A stretch of 64,000 nt of DNA, taken from positions 1 through 64,000 of the forward strand of contig CALEYW010000089.1 in the NCBI GenBank assembly GCA_937927945.1, written 5' to 3'. Shown one piece after another: positions 43,395-54,894 of the stretch. The translations under genes were made by a program, and so were the position numbers. The DNA is from an uncultured candidate division WPS-2 bacterium (lineage in GTDB: Bacteria; Vulcanimicrobiota; Vulcanimicrobiia; Vulcanimicrobiales; Vulcanimicrobiaceae). The notes under the pieces are model-generated. The model saw only the letters and a program-made list of their open reading frames with translations. It was not told where the DNA came from and ran no database searches. Positions within the stretch are counted from its first letter, which is position 1; every line of letters starts with the position of its first letter.

Positions 43395-45176
43395 TCACCC
43401 TCCGTCGGGGCTCGTTTCGGGGATCGACGCGAGCGCGAACAGACGCGGGCCGCCTTCGCGCCGTGCGTGCGTTGCGGCGGCCTTCGCGCCGGTGGGCGGC
43501 GGCGGAACGGGCGGTGCCGCGAGCGCTCGAATCTGCCACGGCAGATCGCGCGAGGGGATGACAACCCGCACGAACGTCGTTGCACGCGTGTGCTTCAGCC
43601 GTTCGAGCACCTCGTCGAGCTCACCGAAGGTCCGCACTTCTTCGGCGTGCACGCCGAAGGCGCGCGCAAGCTCGACGTAGTTCCACGCGTCGAGCACGTT
43701 GTAGGCCGGCGCGGGCGTGCCTTTGTCGAAGAAGTTTAGGTCGATCAACGCCTGTTCGATCCCGTAGATGTCGTTGTTCATCAGGAACACGACCGCCGGC
43801 TGCCGCAGCCGCGCCATCGGCGCGAGAACTTGCGCGATCTGCTGGAAACCGCCGTCGCCTGCGAACACGATCGCGCGCTTGTGCGGCGCGGCGCAGCCGA
43901 TGCCCAATGCGCCTGCGGTGGCGTAGCCGATCGAGCCCCACGCGGCCTGCGAGTAGAATCCGTGCTGTGCCGCGACGTGCAGCGACCCCGCGACGTACAT
44001 CGAGTTGCTCTCGTCGGGAATCAGCACCATGTCCTCGCCGATGAAGCGCTGCAGCCGGTCGAAGAAGAAGCCCTCGAACGTGATCGGATCTTGCAGGCCG
44101 GACCGTCCGGCCTTCGTGCGGTTTGCGGTGCGGTGTCTTGCCACCGCACCGTCGCGTGCGAGCCGCGCGTGCAGCGCCGGGAGGAACGATTCCAGCGGGA
44201 CGTTGTCGTAGGTGTGGTAGGCGATTCGCACGCTGCTCGCACCGGCCAGGATCATGCGCGAGAAGTCGGTGTTGACGATGTTGAGGTAGTCGTCGGTAAC
44301 GATGACGCCGAGTCCGAGGATGCAGTCGGCTCCTTCGACCGCGCCCACCGTGTCCGGATCCGCCGACGGACCGTCGTACGTGCCGACGAACCCCGGCGTG
44401 TCTTCGGAGAGCAGCGACTTGCCGAGAATCGAGGTCGTATACGACAGACCCGTCTCGCGCACGAACCGCTCGAACGCGCCGGTCAGGTGATAGCGCGCGA
44501 CGAGGACGTCGGTCCAGACGATCGGGCGCTTCGCCCTGCGCAGACGTCCCGCGGCTTCTTCGACCGCCTCCGCCAACGCGCGCTTGTCACAGAAGAACAC
44601 CGCGCGCTCCAGCGTGCCGGCGGGCCGCGCGCACGGCGCGTCCCATACGTCTTTGAGCACTTCGATGTAGACCGGCCGCGAGCGCGAGATCGCCGCGACG
44701 AGCGCAGCGTCGATGATGGCCGGCGCCTGCTCGGGGTCGAAGACGATCCGCGCTTCCGTGGTGACGTTGGCGTAGACGTCGCGGTCGGCACCGAACGCGC
44801 CGGTCGAGTGGTGGAAGAGCACGCCTTGCAGCCGCGCCTGCTCGCGGTTCTTCGCCGAGGGGCTGCCGTTGATGACGACCACCGGCAAGTGCTCGACGTA
44901 CGAGCCCGCGACCGCGTTGAGCGCGCTGAACGAACCGACGCCGTACGTAACGGCGAACGCTCCGATCCCGCGGACGCGCGCGTAGCCGTCGGCCGCGTAG
45001 CCGGCGATCTGCTCGTTGGGCGCCGGGATGACCTCGAGCGACTTCTTGGCGAGGATGCGGTCGAGAAACGGCGTGACGTAGTCGCCGGGCACGGTGAACA
45101 GGTGCTCGACGCCGAGCTCTCTGAGCCGTTGCGCCAAGTAGTCGGAGACGGTGAACTCTCGTGTCGATGCGCTCAT
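43395..45176 (-). CDS. Thiamine-diphosphate-dependent arylpyruvate (indolepyruvate) decarboxylase-like enzyme
   Basis: 593 residues with the three-domain layout of the PDC/IPDC family. The N-terminal PYR domain has the catalytic Glu in APNEQIAGYAADGYAR. The C-terminal PP domain has the ThDP motif GDGGFQQIAQVLAPM to NNDIYGIEQALI, and GSIGYATAGALG precedes it. A proline-rich tail (PPVPPPPTGAKAAATHARR) extends past the usual end. It converts 2-keto acids such as indolepyruvate or phenylpyruvate to aldehydes. It begins two bases after the amine oxidase stop, which suggests the oxidase supplies the keto acid. Confidence 0.85.
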   Translation of the reverse strand: MSASTREFTVSDYLAQRLRELGVEHLFTVPGDYVTPFLDRILAKKSLEVIPAPNEQIAGYAADGYARVRGIGAFAVTYGVGSFSALNAVAGSYVEHLPVVVINGSPSAKNREQARLQGVLFHHSTGAFGADRDVYANVTTEARIVFDPEQAPAIIDAALVAAISRSRPVYIEVLKDVWDAPCARPAGTLERAVFFCDKRALAEAVEEAAGRLRRAKRPIVWTDVLVARYHLTGAFERFVRETGLSYTTSILGKSLLSEDTPGFVGTYDGPSADPDTVGAVEGADCILGLGVIVTDDYLNIVNTDFSRMILAGASSVRIAYHTYDNVPLESFLPALHARLARDGAVARHRTANRTKAGRSGLQDPITFEGFFFDRLQRFIGEDMVLIPDESNSMYVAGSLHVAAQHGFYSQAAWGSIGYATAGALGIGCAAPHKRAIVFAGDGGFQQIAQVLAPMARLRQPAVVFLMNNDIYGIEQALIDLNFFDKGTPAPAYNVLDAWNYVELARAFGVHAEEVRTFGELDEVLERLKHTRATTFVRVVIPSRDLPWQIRALAAPPVPPPPTGAKAAATHARREGGPRLFALASIPETSPDGG

Positions 45177-45178
45177 CG

Positions 45179-46822
45179 TCACGGTCCCAGCGGGTAGTCG
45201 CCGAGCCACTTCGGCGCGGTCAGGCCGAAGTGTTCTTGCAGCATCCGCTCCGCGGTCTGGTAGGCACCCTCGACCCAGCCCTGGTTCACCGAGTACGCTT
45301 CGCCGCACACGTAGACCGGCCACGCGTCGGCGGGATGCCGAATCCCCTTCATCGTCGCGCGATAGTCGATGCCGGCCTTCCACGCGTGCCAGCCCGCGCC
45401 GAAGGGGTCTTCGCTCCAATCGTGATACGCGGCGGTGTACGGGGCCGGCAGCGTGCGCATTCCGTGGATCTCCTGCACGAGCAGCTGCGCCATGTTCACC
45501 ATCCCGGTGGTCGCGGGCTGGTGCTGATGCGGTACGTTGGCGCCGGTTCCGGTGTATCCGCGCCGGCGCTCCGGCTCGGGGACGAATCCCTTGAACGGCT
45601 CGTCGTTTTCGAACGCTTTCCAGAACGGGACCGACCGCAGATCGTTATAGGACGCCATCAGCAGCGAGTTGGTGACGCCCGGTTCGCCGCCGACCGCGTC
45701 CTGCTCGCTGCCCATGTAGTAGACCTGGCGCAGCGGCATGTCGGTGATCGCGCGGCCGGCTTGCAGCCCCAGCGCCTGCCACCACGGGTTCTCGTAGCCC
45801 AGGAACAGCTTGAACGCGACCTGCTTGATGACGGAGTTGACCAGCGCGTCGACCTTCGCGTCTTTGAGCGGCGCCCAGTCGAGCAGCTCGAGCGATCGCC
45901 GCGGCATCGCGAGGATGACGTGCTCCGCGTCGACCGTGACGAGCGTGCCGGTGTCCTCGATCGTGCGCCGCACGTCGTCGAGCTCTTTGGGCAGCGTTCG
46001 CTCGAACGTCAGGCGCACGCCTTTGCCGTGCTGCACGATCGAGCGCAGACGATGCTGCATGTAGACCTCGCCGCCGTCGTCCGCGAAACGGCGCACGCCT
46101 TGAATCGGCAGCTGGTCGTATCCGTTCACGAGCGTCTCGTAGACGGTCTCGGCCGTGAAGTCATCGCTCGGGAGCGCCGAGACCGCACTCGCGTTCGCGA
46201 CGTTGGTGTCGTAGCCGCCGGCGTCCAGCATGAACGCGTACGCTTCGCTGCTGAGCAGCAGATAGAGCAGATCCCAGAGGCCGTATTTGTAGAGCGGTTT
46301 GCCGAACACCGTGACGCGGAAGAGCTCGTCGAGCGAGAGATCGCGCTTGATCGCCTCCGGCACGATGAATTCGTATGCCCAGCGCTGCAACCGGTCGGGA
46401 TTCATGTTCAGCTCCGACCAGTTCACGTCGTACGGAACCCTCGTCGAGTCGCTCAACTCGCCGTAGAGCAGATGCTTGCGGCGCAGGAAAACGTAGTTGG
46501 CGCTTTGGCCGATCTTCGGATCGCTGTTCCCCATCGGGAACGGCCGCCGCTTGAGCCGCAGCTCCTCGACCATATGGGTGACCATCTTGTGTCCGCCGGG
46601 GTCCTTCTCCGACCACGGAATGAAGCGCATCCCGCCGACCTCGGCGTTCACGTGCGGCATCCCCGGCAGCTGCCGCGTGTACAGCCTTCCGCCGATACGG
46701 TCGCTGTACTCGAACAGCGCGACGCTCTTGCGTCCCGACCCTTGCAGCCGTAGCGCGGAGTACGCTCCGGCGCATCCTCCGCCGACGATTGCGACCGACA
46801 CGGAACGATCAGCGTCACTCAT
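45179..46822 (-). CDS. Flavin amine oxidase (L-amino acid oxidase-like)
   Basis: 547 residues. The FAD Rossmann motif is AIVGGGCAGAYSALRL with FEYSDRIGGRLYTRQL, and the C-terminal FAD motif is VYVCGEAYSVNQGWVEGAYQ. MRFIPWSEKD and the long helical insert match L-amino acid oxidases and tryptophan 2-monooxygenase relatives. It would deaminate an amino acid to a 2-keto acid plus ammonia and hydrogen peroxide. It is coupled to the arylpyruvate decarboxylase gene downstream. There is no signal peptide. Confidence 0.85.
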   Translation of the reverse strand: MSDADRSVSVAIVGGGCAGAYSALRLQGSGRKSVALFEYSDRIGGRLYTRQLPGMPHVNAEVGGMRFIPWSEKDPGGHKMVTHMVEELRLKRRPFPMGNSDPKIGQSANYVFLRRKHLLYGELSDSTRVPYDVNWSELNMNPDRLQRWAYEFIVPEAIKRDLSLDELFRVTVFGKPLYKYGLWDLLYLLLSSEAYAFMLDAGGYDTNVANASAVSALPSDDFTAETVYETLVNGYDQLPIQGVRRFADDGGEVYMQHRLRSIVQHGKGVRLTFERTLPKELDDVRRTIEDTGTLVTVDAEHVILAMPRRSLELLDWAPLKDAKVDALVNSVIKQVAFKLFLGYENPWWQALGLQAGRAITDMPLRQVYYMGSEQDAVGGEPGVTNSLLMASYNDLRSVPFWKAFENDEPFKGFVPEPERRRGYTGTGANVPHQHQPATTGMVNMAQLLVQEIHGMRTLPAPYTAAYHDWSEDPFGAGWHAWKAGIDYRATMKGIRHPADAWPVYVCGEAYSVNQGWVEGAYQTAERMLQEHFGLTAPKWLGDYPLGP

Positions 46823-46874
46823 CGAACACCCCCGAAATCGAAACGAAGCGAGCCGCCCACGTTGGCTACGGAAG

Positions 46875-46911
46875 CGAGGGGTCCCTCGTTTTAAAGCGCA
46901 GCCCGTTGCGC
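46875..46911. promoter_or_regulatory. Paired palindromes between the amine oxidase and mreB genes
   Basis: CGAGG-GGTC-CCTCG (46875-46888), flanked by TTTT, is followed by GCGCA-GCCCGT-TGCGC (46896-46911). They lie in a 129-base divergent spacer, so they could be operator sites for either gene. The second palindrome overlaps the candidate mreB -35. Confidence 0.35.
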
Positions 46912-46934
46912 TTCCGGTGGTTCCCGACTATCGT
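46906..46934 (+). promoter_or_regulatory. Candidate sigma-70 promoter of the mreB operon
   Basis: TTGCGC (46906-46911), a 17-base spacer, and TATCGT (46929-46934), followed by GTG at 46952. Both hexamers are imperfect, but the spacing is ideal. Confidence 0.35.
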
Positions 46935-46951
46935 TCGTTACAGGGATTGAC

Positions 46952-47965
46952 GTGGAGCTCGCGATCGACCTCGGGACGGCTAACGTCCTCGTCTACATCA
47001 AAGGCGAGGGCATCCTCGTGCGCGAGCCCTCCGTGGTCGCGCAAGATGAAAGAACGAAGCGCACGCTCGCCATCGGCGAGGAAGCCCGCGAGATGCTCGG
47101 CCGGACGCCGCGTCACATTCGTGCAGTCCGCCCGATGCGCGACGGGGTGATCGCGGACTTCGACGTCACGGCGGCGATGCTCAGTTACTTCATCAAGAAG
47201 GCGACGCACACGCATGCGCCGATCGCGCGCCTGTTCGAACCCAAACCGTCGGTCCTGATCTGCATTCCGGCCGAGATCACCAGCGTAGAAGAGCGCGCCG
47301 TCCAGGATGCGGCCAAGCTCGCCGGCGCTCGGGACGTGGAGTTGATTGCGCAACCCCTCGCTGCGGCGATCGGTGCCGGACTGCCGGTGGACGAGCCCGT
47401 GGGGAGCATGGTCGTCGACATCGGCGGAGGAACCACCGACGTCGCCGTGATCGCACTTGGCGGTATCGTCGTCGGGCGTTCCATCCGCGTCGCGGGAAAC
47501 GCGCTCGATGAGACGATCCTTCGGCACATCCGCCAAGGCTACAATCTCACCATCGGTGAGCGCACCGCCGAGGAGATCAAGATCACGATCGGCTCGGTCC
47601 GCCGACTGGAACGCGAGCTGGCGATGGAGATCCGCGGACGCGATATGGTCAGCGGTCTCCCGAAGGGCGTGCGAATTACCAGCGCGGAGATCCGTGGGGT
47701 GCTCGCCGAGCAGGTCAGTGCGATTCTCGACGCCGTCAAGTCCGTGCTCGAGCAAACGCCGCCCGAACTGGCGGCCGACATCGCCGCCCGCGGTATCATG
47801 CTCACCGGCGGCGGCGCGCTCTTGCGCGGCCTCGATCTGCTCATCGGCGACTTGACCGGCATCGCAACGATCGTCGCCGAAGATCCGCTCTCGTGCGCGG
47901 TGATCGGTACGGCCCGGCGCATTCGCGGCTACGCAGCGCTGCCGAAGGCGACCCGTGTGCGATGA
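46952..47965 (+). CDS. mreB: Rod-shape-determining protein MreB
   Basis: 337 residues of the actin fold. Visible are the phosphate-1 motif DLGTANVLVYIKGEGIL, VVAQDERT, the phosphate-2 motif VVDIGGGTTDVAVIAL and the adenosine motif MLTGGGALLRGL. It polymerises under the inner membrane and directs lateral wall growth. The usual partners mreC and mreD are not next to it; instead NfeD and a stomatin-like protein follow. The start is GTG 46952. Confidence 0.93.
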   Translation: MELAIDLGTANVLVYIKGEGILVREPSVVAQDERTKRTLAIGEEAREMLGRTPRHIRAVRPMRDGVIADFDVTAAMLSYFIKKATHTHAPIARLFEPKPSVLICIPAEITSVEERAVQDAAKLAGARDVELIAQPLAAAIGAGLPVDEPVGSMVVDIGGGTTDVAVIALGGIVVGRSIRVAGNALDETILRHIRQGYNLTIGERTAEEIKITIGSVRRLERELAMEIRGRDMVSGLPKGVRITSAEIRGVLAEQVSAILDAVKSVLEQTPPELAADIAARGIMLTGGGALLRGLDLLIGDLTGIATIVAEDPLSCAVIGTARRIRGYAALPKATRVR

Positions 47966-47993
47966 ACGGTGTCGTCCCTCGGAAAGGCCCGCC

Positions 47994-49367
47994 ATGTCGC
48001 CGTCGCACATCCACCTGGCCGACGCTCTCTCGCTCATCGCCGCCGCCGCGACGATCGTCTGTATCGCATGGGCGGCGCCGGGAGGTGCCGCAACCGCGGC
48101 TGCCCCGCCTCCGAGGAGCGCGGCGCCGGTGGTGGACGTCGTCCGGCTCGACGGCGTCGTCGGTCCCGCGACGGCGCGCTACGTGATCCGGGGTCTCGGC
48201 CAGGCGATACGGGGCGACGCGCAGGCACTCGTCGTGGTGATCGACACGCCCGGCGGTTTGCTGAAGTCGATGGGCGACATCACGAAGGCAATGCTCAATT
48301 CGTCGATGCCGGTCGTCGTGTACGTGTATCCGAACGGAGCACGCGCCGCGTCTGCCGGCGTCTTCGTCGTGTATGCGGCCAACATTGCCGCGATGGCTCC
48401 CGCGACCCATCTCGGGGCGGCTCATCCGGTGGGACTCGGGACGGGCGGCGGAGTCGACAAGACGGAGATGACGAAACTCACCAACGACGCGGTCGCGGAC
48501 ATTCGCGGAATCGCTGCGCACCGCGGGCGAAACGCCGCGTGGGCGGAGCGCGCCGTACGGCTGAGCGAATCGATCACCGCGCAAGAGGCGCTGCGCCTGC
48601 ACGTCATCGACCTCATCGCAGCCAGCCCTCGCGAGCTGCTCGCGAAGATCGACGGAAGGACGGTCCGGACGGCGGTCGGCACGCGACGCCTGGCGACGGC
48701 GAATGCCCAACTCGTCGATATCCCGATGGACACGACAGAGCAATTCTTGTCGCTCCTGGGCGATCCGAACGTAGGCTTCATTCTCATGACGATCGCGATC
48801 TACGGGATCATCTTCGAGCTGAGCAATCCCGGCTCGGTGTTTCCCGGAGTGATAGGCGGGCTCGCGCTCATTCTTGCGTTCGTCTCGTTTGCCGTGATCG
48901 CGGTGAACGTCGCCGGGCTGCTGTTCATCGGATTCTCGCTGATCTTGTTCATCGCCGACATCAAGGTCCCGAGCCACGGCGTCCTCACCGCCGGCGGGAT
49001 CGCTTCGTTCGTCTTCGGATCGCTGCTGCTCACCGAGCAGCACGCACCGTTCCTGCGTATCTCCCTCACCCTCATTGTGACGGTCTCCGTCTTGACGGCT
49101 GCATTCTTCATCGTTGCGATCGGCGCCGGCGTCCGCGCTCAGGCGCGGAGGGTCGTGACGGGGCGCGAGGGGTTGGTCGGTGCCGTCGGGGTGACGCGGA
49201 GCGAACTCGCTCCGAACGGTACGGTGTTTCTCGGGGGCGAACTGTGGAAAGCCCAGACGGCCGGCGGCGTCATCCCGGCGGGGCAGCCGGTCCGCGTGGT
49301 GGGTCTCACCGGACTGCGGCTGAACGTGCACGCGGCGGAGAACGGCCCTCAGAGGAAGATCGAATGA
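47994..49367 (+). CDS. nfeD: NfeD-family membrane-bound serine protease (long form)
   Basis: 457 residues. A signal or anchor segment is followed by a ClpP-like protease domain (LVVVIDTPGGLLKSMGDI; Ser in YPNGARAASAGVFVVYAA, Lys probably in the region before LTNDAVADI). Several membrane helices (about 245-370) and a C-terminal OB-fold NfeD domain (GLVGAVGVTRSELAPNGTV) complete it. Long NfeD proteins cleave stomatin-like partners, and the next gene encodes one. ATG 47994 is chosen, with GGAAAGG upstream. Confidence 0.9.
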   Translation: MSPSHIHLADALSLIAAAATIVCIAWAAPGGAATAAAPPPRSAAPVVDVVRLDGVVGPATARYVIRGLGQAIRGDAQALVVVIDTPGGLLKSMGDITKAMLNSSMPVVVYVYPNGARAASAGVFVVYAANIAAMAPATHLGAAHPVGLGTGGGVDKTEMTKLTNDAVADIRGIAAHRGRNAAWAERAVRLSESITAQEALRLHVIDLIAASPRELLAKIDGRTVRTAVGTRRLATANAQLVDIPMDTTEQFLSLLGDPNVGFILMTIAIYGIIFELSNPGSVFPGVIGGLALILAFVSFAVIAVNVAGLLFIGFSLILFIADIKVPSHGVLTAGGIASFVFGSLLLTEQHAPFLRISLTLIVTVSVLTAAFFIVAIGAGVRAQARRVVTGREGLVGAVGVTRSELAPNGTVFLGGELWKAQTAGGVIPAGQPVRVVGLTGLRLNVHAAENGPQRKIE

Positions 49368-50146
49368 CCGCAGCGATCGTCGTTTCCGCCGTCGTCGTCA
49401 TCGCGCTCGTCGCGTTGTTGTCGTCGGCCGTGAAGATCACGCGCGAATACGAGCGGGGCATCGTCTTCCGCCTCGGCCGGCTGCTCCGCGCCAAGGGGCC
49501 CGGCGTCATCTTCCTGATCCCGATCGTGGATCGGATGATCCGGATCGACCTGCGCGTCGTCACGCTGGACGTGCCTCGTCAGGAGATGATGACGCGCGAC
49601 AACGTTTCCGTCACGGTCGACGCGGTCGTGTACTTCCGCGTCGTCGATCCGGAAAACGCGATCGTAAAGGTCGAGAACTTCGCAAAGGCGACGTTCCTGC
49701 TCGCGCAAACGACGCTGCGCAGCGTTCTCGGGCAGCATGAGCTGGACGAGCTCCTCAGCCAGCGCGATCGCATCAACCTCCAGCTTCAACACGTGATCGA
49801 CGAGGGCACGGAACCGTGGGGCATCAAGGTGGCGTTGGTCGAGGTGCGCGACGTCGTCTTGCCGGAAACGATGAAACGCGTGATGGCGAGGCAGGCCGAG
49901 ATGGAGCGGGAACGGCGCGCGAAAATCATCAACGCCGAGGGCGAGTATCAAGCCGCGGAAAAGCTCGTGCTCGCTGCCGAGAAGATCTCAACGCAACCGA
50001 TGGCACTGCAGTTGCGCTTCCTGCAGGCCCTGACCGAGGTGGCGAGCGAGCACAACTCGACGATCGTGTTCCCGCTGCCGATCGATCTCCTCACGCCGTT
50101 CCTGCGCAAAGTGGAGCCCACCGGAGAACGTTCGACTGATGGCTAA
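49364..50146 (+). CDS. Stomatin-like SPFH/slipin protein
   Basis: 260 residues: an N-terminal membrane hairpin (AAIVVSAVVVIALVALLSS), then the SPFH domain (EYERGIVFRLGRLLRAKGPG, RDNVSVTVDAVVYFRV, LGQHELDELLSQRD) and a helical end (ERERRAKIINAEGEYQAAEK). SPFH proteins organise membrane microdomains. The ATG overlaps the nfeD stop by four bases, a conserved pairing. Confidence 0.93.
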   Translation: MTAAIVVSAVVVIALVALLSSAVKITREYERGIVFRLGRLLRAKGPGVIFLIPIVDRMIRIDLRVVTLDVPRQEMMTRDNVSVTVDAVVYFRVVDPENAIVKVENFAKATFLLAQTTLRSVLGQHELDELLSQRDRINLQLQHVIDEGTEPWGIKVALVEVRDVVLPETMKRVMARQAEMERERRAKIINAEGEYQAAEKLVLAAEKISTQPMALQLRFLQALTEVASEHNSTIVFPLPIDLLTPFLRKVEPTGERSTDG

Positions 50147-50635
50147 TCGAAATCTCTACTTTCTTCGTCACGGCCAGGCTGCCGACGCCGACGCGTGGCG
50201 CGGCGACGACTTCGATCGACCGCTGACCGACGAAGGCCGTCAGCGCATGGCGCTCGAGGCCGAGGCGATCAAGCGCCTGGACCTGGGTGTCGAGCGCATC
50301 GTCACGAGTCCGCTCGTTCGCGCGCAGCAAACCGCCGCGATCGTGGCCGACGCACTGAACGTTCGAGACATGCTGGTCGAGGACGAACGGCTCGGCGCGC
50401 ATTTCGGCCTCGAACGGCTTGCGAACGTTCTTCGCGCCAACCCCGGCGCGAGTGCCCTGATGCTCGTGGGACACGAGCCGTCGCTCAGCGCAACGATCGG
50501 CGGTCTGATCGGCGGAGCCGCCATCGATGTCAAAAAGGGAAGTCTTGCCCGCGTGGATCTGTCCGACGCCCCGGAGCTCAAAGGCGAACTGATGTGGCTG
50601 GTTCCACCGAGGGTGCTGCTCCTGGGCGCGCGACG

Positions 50636-50639
<4 letters not shown>
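50139..50639 (+). CDS. sixA: Phosphohistidine phosphatase SixA-like
   Basis: 166 residues of the histidine phosphatase family: the catalytic RHG at 10-12 (YFLRHGQAAD), a second Arg in IVTSPLVRAQQTAAI and the later His in MLVGHEPSLSATIGGLIGG. It overlaps the slipin gene by eight bases. SixA removes phosphate from His residues of phosphorelay or PTS proteins. Confidence 0.9.
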
Positions 50640-52732
<2,093 letters not shown>

Positions 52733-52733
52733 C

Positions 52734-53663
52734 GTGCTCGTACACGCGCCCAAAGCGCTCGCCGCGGCGCTACTGCTAGCGATGGTCGCGCCAAGTGATC
52801 CCGGGCGGTGGACGAGCGGTCCGCCGCTGCCGACCGCGCGCAGCGAAGTCGCCGTGGCGGCGATCGGTTCCCGCTTGTACGTGGTGGGCGGCTTCGCGCG
52901 CAACGGCGATCAGCGGCTCGTCGAGGAGCTCGACGTCGAGAGTGGGCGCTGGCGCGAGCGTGCCCGGCTGCCGCGCGGGATGAATCACGTCGGGATCGCG
53001 AGCTTCGAGGGCAGGCTCTATGCCTTCGGCGGATACACCGCGGAGACCGGCGCGCCGTCGGCGGACGCCGTCGTCTACGATCCCGCGACCGACCGGTGGC
53101 GCGCGCTCGCGCCCGTTCCCACCGCGCGCGCTTCGATCTCCGTCGCGGTGCTCGGCGAGCTGATCCATCTCGTCGGCGGTCACGATCGGCGCAGCGTCGC
53201 GACGCACGACGTGTACGATCCGAGTACGAACACGTATGCGCGTGCCGCCCCGCTGCCGGTCGGCCGAGACCACATGGGCCTGGTCGCGTACGGCGGAGGG
53301 CTCTACGCGATCGCGGGCCGGATCGACGACCACACACACAACACGTCGTTTTGCGACCGATACGATCCCGCGTCCGACCGGTGGACGTCGTGCGAACCGA
53401 TGCCCTCGCGCCGCAGCGGTATGGCGGTCGCGGTGTATCACGACCGAATCCATGCGATCGGCGGCGAAGAGCGCGCCGGCGTGTTCGCCAACGACGAAGC
53501 GTACGATCCGCGCACGAATGCGTGGACGGCGCTCGCGCCGCTGCCCGCAGGCCGCCACGGCATGGGTGCCGCGACGATCGGAGATCGGCTGTACGTCCCG
53601 GCCGGCGGACCGGTTCCCGGCGAAAGCCAGTCGACGACGCTGTTCGTCTATCGTCAGCAGTAG
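52734..53663 (+). CDS. Secreted kelch-repeat protein
   Basis: 309 residues with a signal peptide (KALAAALLLAMVAPS) and six kelch-type repeats, each with a GG and spaced Tyr/Trp (RLYVVGGFARNGDQRL, RLYAFGGYTAETGA, LIHLVGGHDRRS, GLYAIAGRIDDH, RIHAIGGEERAG, RLYVPAGGPVPG). It folds as a beta-propeller, exported, with ligand unknown. GTG 52734 lies two bases after the previous stop. It is the last gene of the mreB run. Confidence 0.87.
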   Translation: MLVHAPKALAAALLLAMVAPSDPGRWTSGPPLPTARSEVAVAAIGSRLYVVGGFARNGDQRLVEELDVESGRWRERARLPRGMNHVGIASFEGRLYAFGGYTAETGAPSADAVVYDPATDRWRALAPVPTARASISVAVLGELIHLVGGHDRRSVATHDVYDPSTNTYARAAPLPVGRDHMGLVAYGGGLYAIAGRIDDHTHNTSFCDRYDPASDRWTSCEPMPSRRSGMAVAVYHDRIHAIGGEERAGVFANDEAYDPRTNAWTALAPLPAGRHGMGAATIGDRLYVPAGGPVPGESQSTTLFVYRQQ

Positions 53664-53691
53664 ACTCGGGAGCGGTTCGGCCGTTTCGAAC

Positions 53692-54789
53692 TCAAGAACC
53701 GCGTTTGGCTCCGAGCCAGCGCATCACCGATTCCGGCGTCACCACACCGACGGCCAATCCCTGCGGGTTCGTCAACGCGACCGCGTGCGCTTTGTTCTGC
53801 GTCAGGTGTTGGATCGCATCGTCGGCGGATGTCGTCGTCGGGACCTCGTCGAGATCCTCGACGTGCGTCATCAGCCCCGTCACGTAGTTCCGCTCGAGCT
53901 CGTCATCAGCGAGTTGGCTCACCCGCTCGTACGAGACGAGACCGAGGACCCGCTCTCCTAGGATCACCGGCAACGCGCGCAGACCCGTGCGCTGGAATGC
54001 TTTGAGCGCGTCGTTCCCGCGCGCGTCCGCGGAAATGGCGAATTCCGGCGAGATGGCCAATTCGCCGGCCGCGTGACCTCGCATCGCTCGCGACATCGCG
54101 ATCCGCGACTGCTCGGCGCTGCCGGCTTGGAGCAAGAACCAGCCGATGAACGTCGTCCACAATCCGGCGCCGACGTTGTACGCGAGCGCCTCGAACACAC
54201 CGAAGGCGATGATCACACTGGCCAATATGCGGCCGGTGAGCACGGTGATCGACGTCGCGCGCTCGCGGCTCCCGCTGATGCGCCACACGAGCGAGTGCAG
54301 CACGCGCCCACCGTCCAGCGGATAGGCCGGGATGAGATTGAAGATGGCGAGCGCGACGTTGACGTACGCCAGATAGCCGAACAAGACGCCGATCGTCGAG
54401 CCGGGGCCGAGGGCTTGCGCGAACCCGAAGAAGACGATGCCGACGACGAGGCTCGTCAACGGCCCAACCCCGGAGATCCACGCCTCACCCGGCGCATCGC
54501 CGACCTCGTCCTCGAACATCGAGACGCCGCCGAAGATGAACAGCATGATCCCGCGAACGCGGATCCCGCGCGCGCGGGCGACCAGTGAGTGAGCGAGCTC
54601 GTGGACGAGCACGCTCCCAAAGAACAGCACCGAGCCGATCACCCCGAGGACGATGCGCGCAGCGGTCCCGAGATCCGTCCGGTGCAGCGGTCCGGTCGGC
54701 TCCGCCAGCGACCACGCCACGAAGGCGAACACGAAGATCCAGGTTAGGCTGATGCTGATTTCGATGCCGAACACCGACGCGATGCGCAC
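53692..54789 (-). CDS. Site-2-type M50 zinc metalloprotease with CBS domains
   Basis: 365 residues. Membrane helices carry the zinc motif VHELAHSLVAR (HELAH at 63-67) and the second site NLIPAYPLDGGRVLHSL. After the membrane part, a C-terminal pair of CBS domains (about 230-360) ends with VVTPESVMRWLG. This is the SpoIVFB-like/Rip3-like group that cuts membrane-bound regulators; CBS domains usually sense nucleotides. It is convergent with the kelch gene. Confidence 0.92.
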   Translation of the reverse strand: MRIASVFGIEISISLTWIFVFAFVAWSLAEPTGPLHRTDLGTAARIVLGVIGSVLFFGSVLVHELAHSLVARARGIRVRGIMLFIFGGVSMFEDEVGDAPGEAWISGVGPLTSLVVGIVFFGFAQALGPGSTIGVLFGYLAYVNVALAIFNLIPAYPLDGGRVLHSLVWRISGSRERATSITVLTGRILASVIIAFGVFEALAYNVGAGLWTTFIGWFLLQAGSAEQSRIAMSRAMRGHAAGELAISPEFAISADARGNDALKAFQRTGLRALPVILGERVLGLVSYERVSQLADDELERNYVTGLMTHVEDLDEVPTTTSADDAIQHLTQNKAHAVALTNPQGLAVGVVTPESVMRWLGAKRGS

Positions 54790-54894
54790 GACGAGCCCTC
54801 CTCAGGTCCTCGTACCTTCTGAGACGGCAACCGCCGGCGTAGGTTGCACCCAGACGCGTGGCTGCCGAAGCAGGCTGCGCTCAGGCAGCGAACT

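Noticed and set aside
46875..46892. Rho-independent terminator (CGAGG-GGTC-CCTCG-TTTT)
   Set aside because: No plus-strand gene ends upstream of it; it sits in a divergent promoter region, so an operator reading is more sensible.
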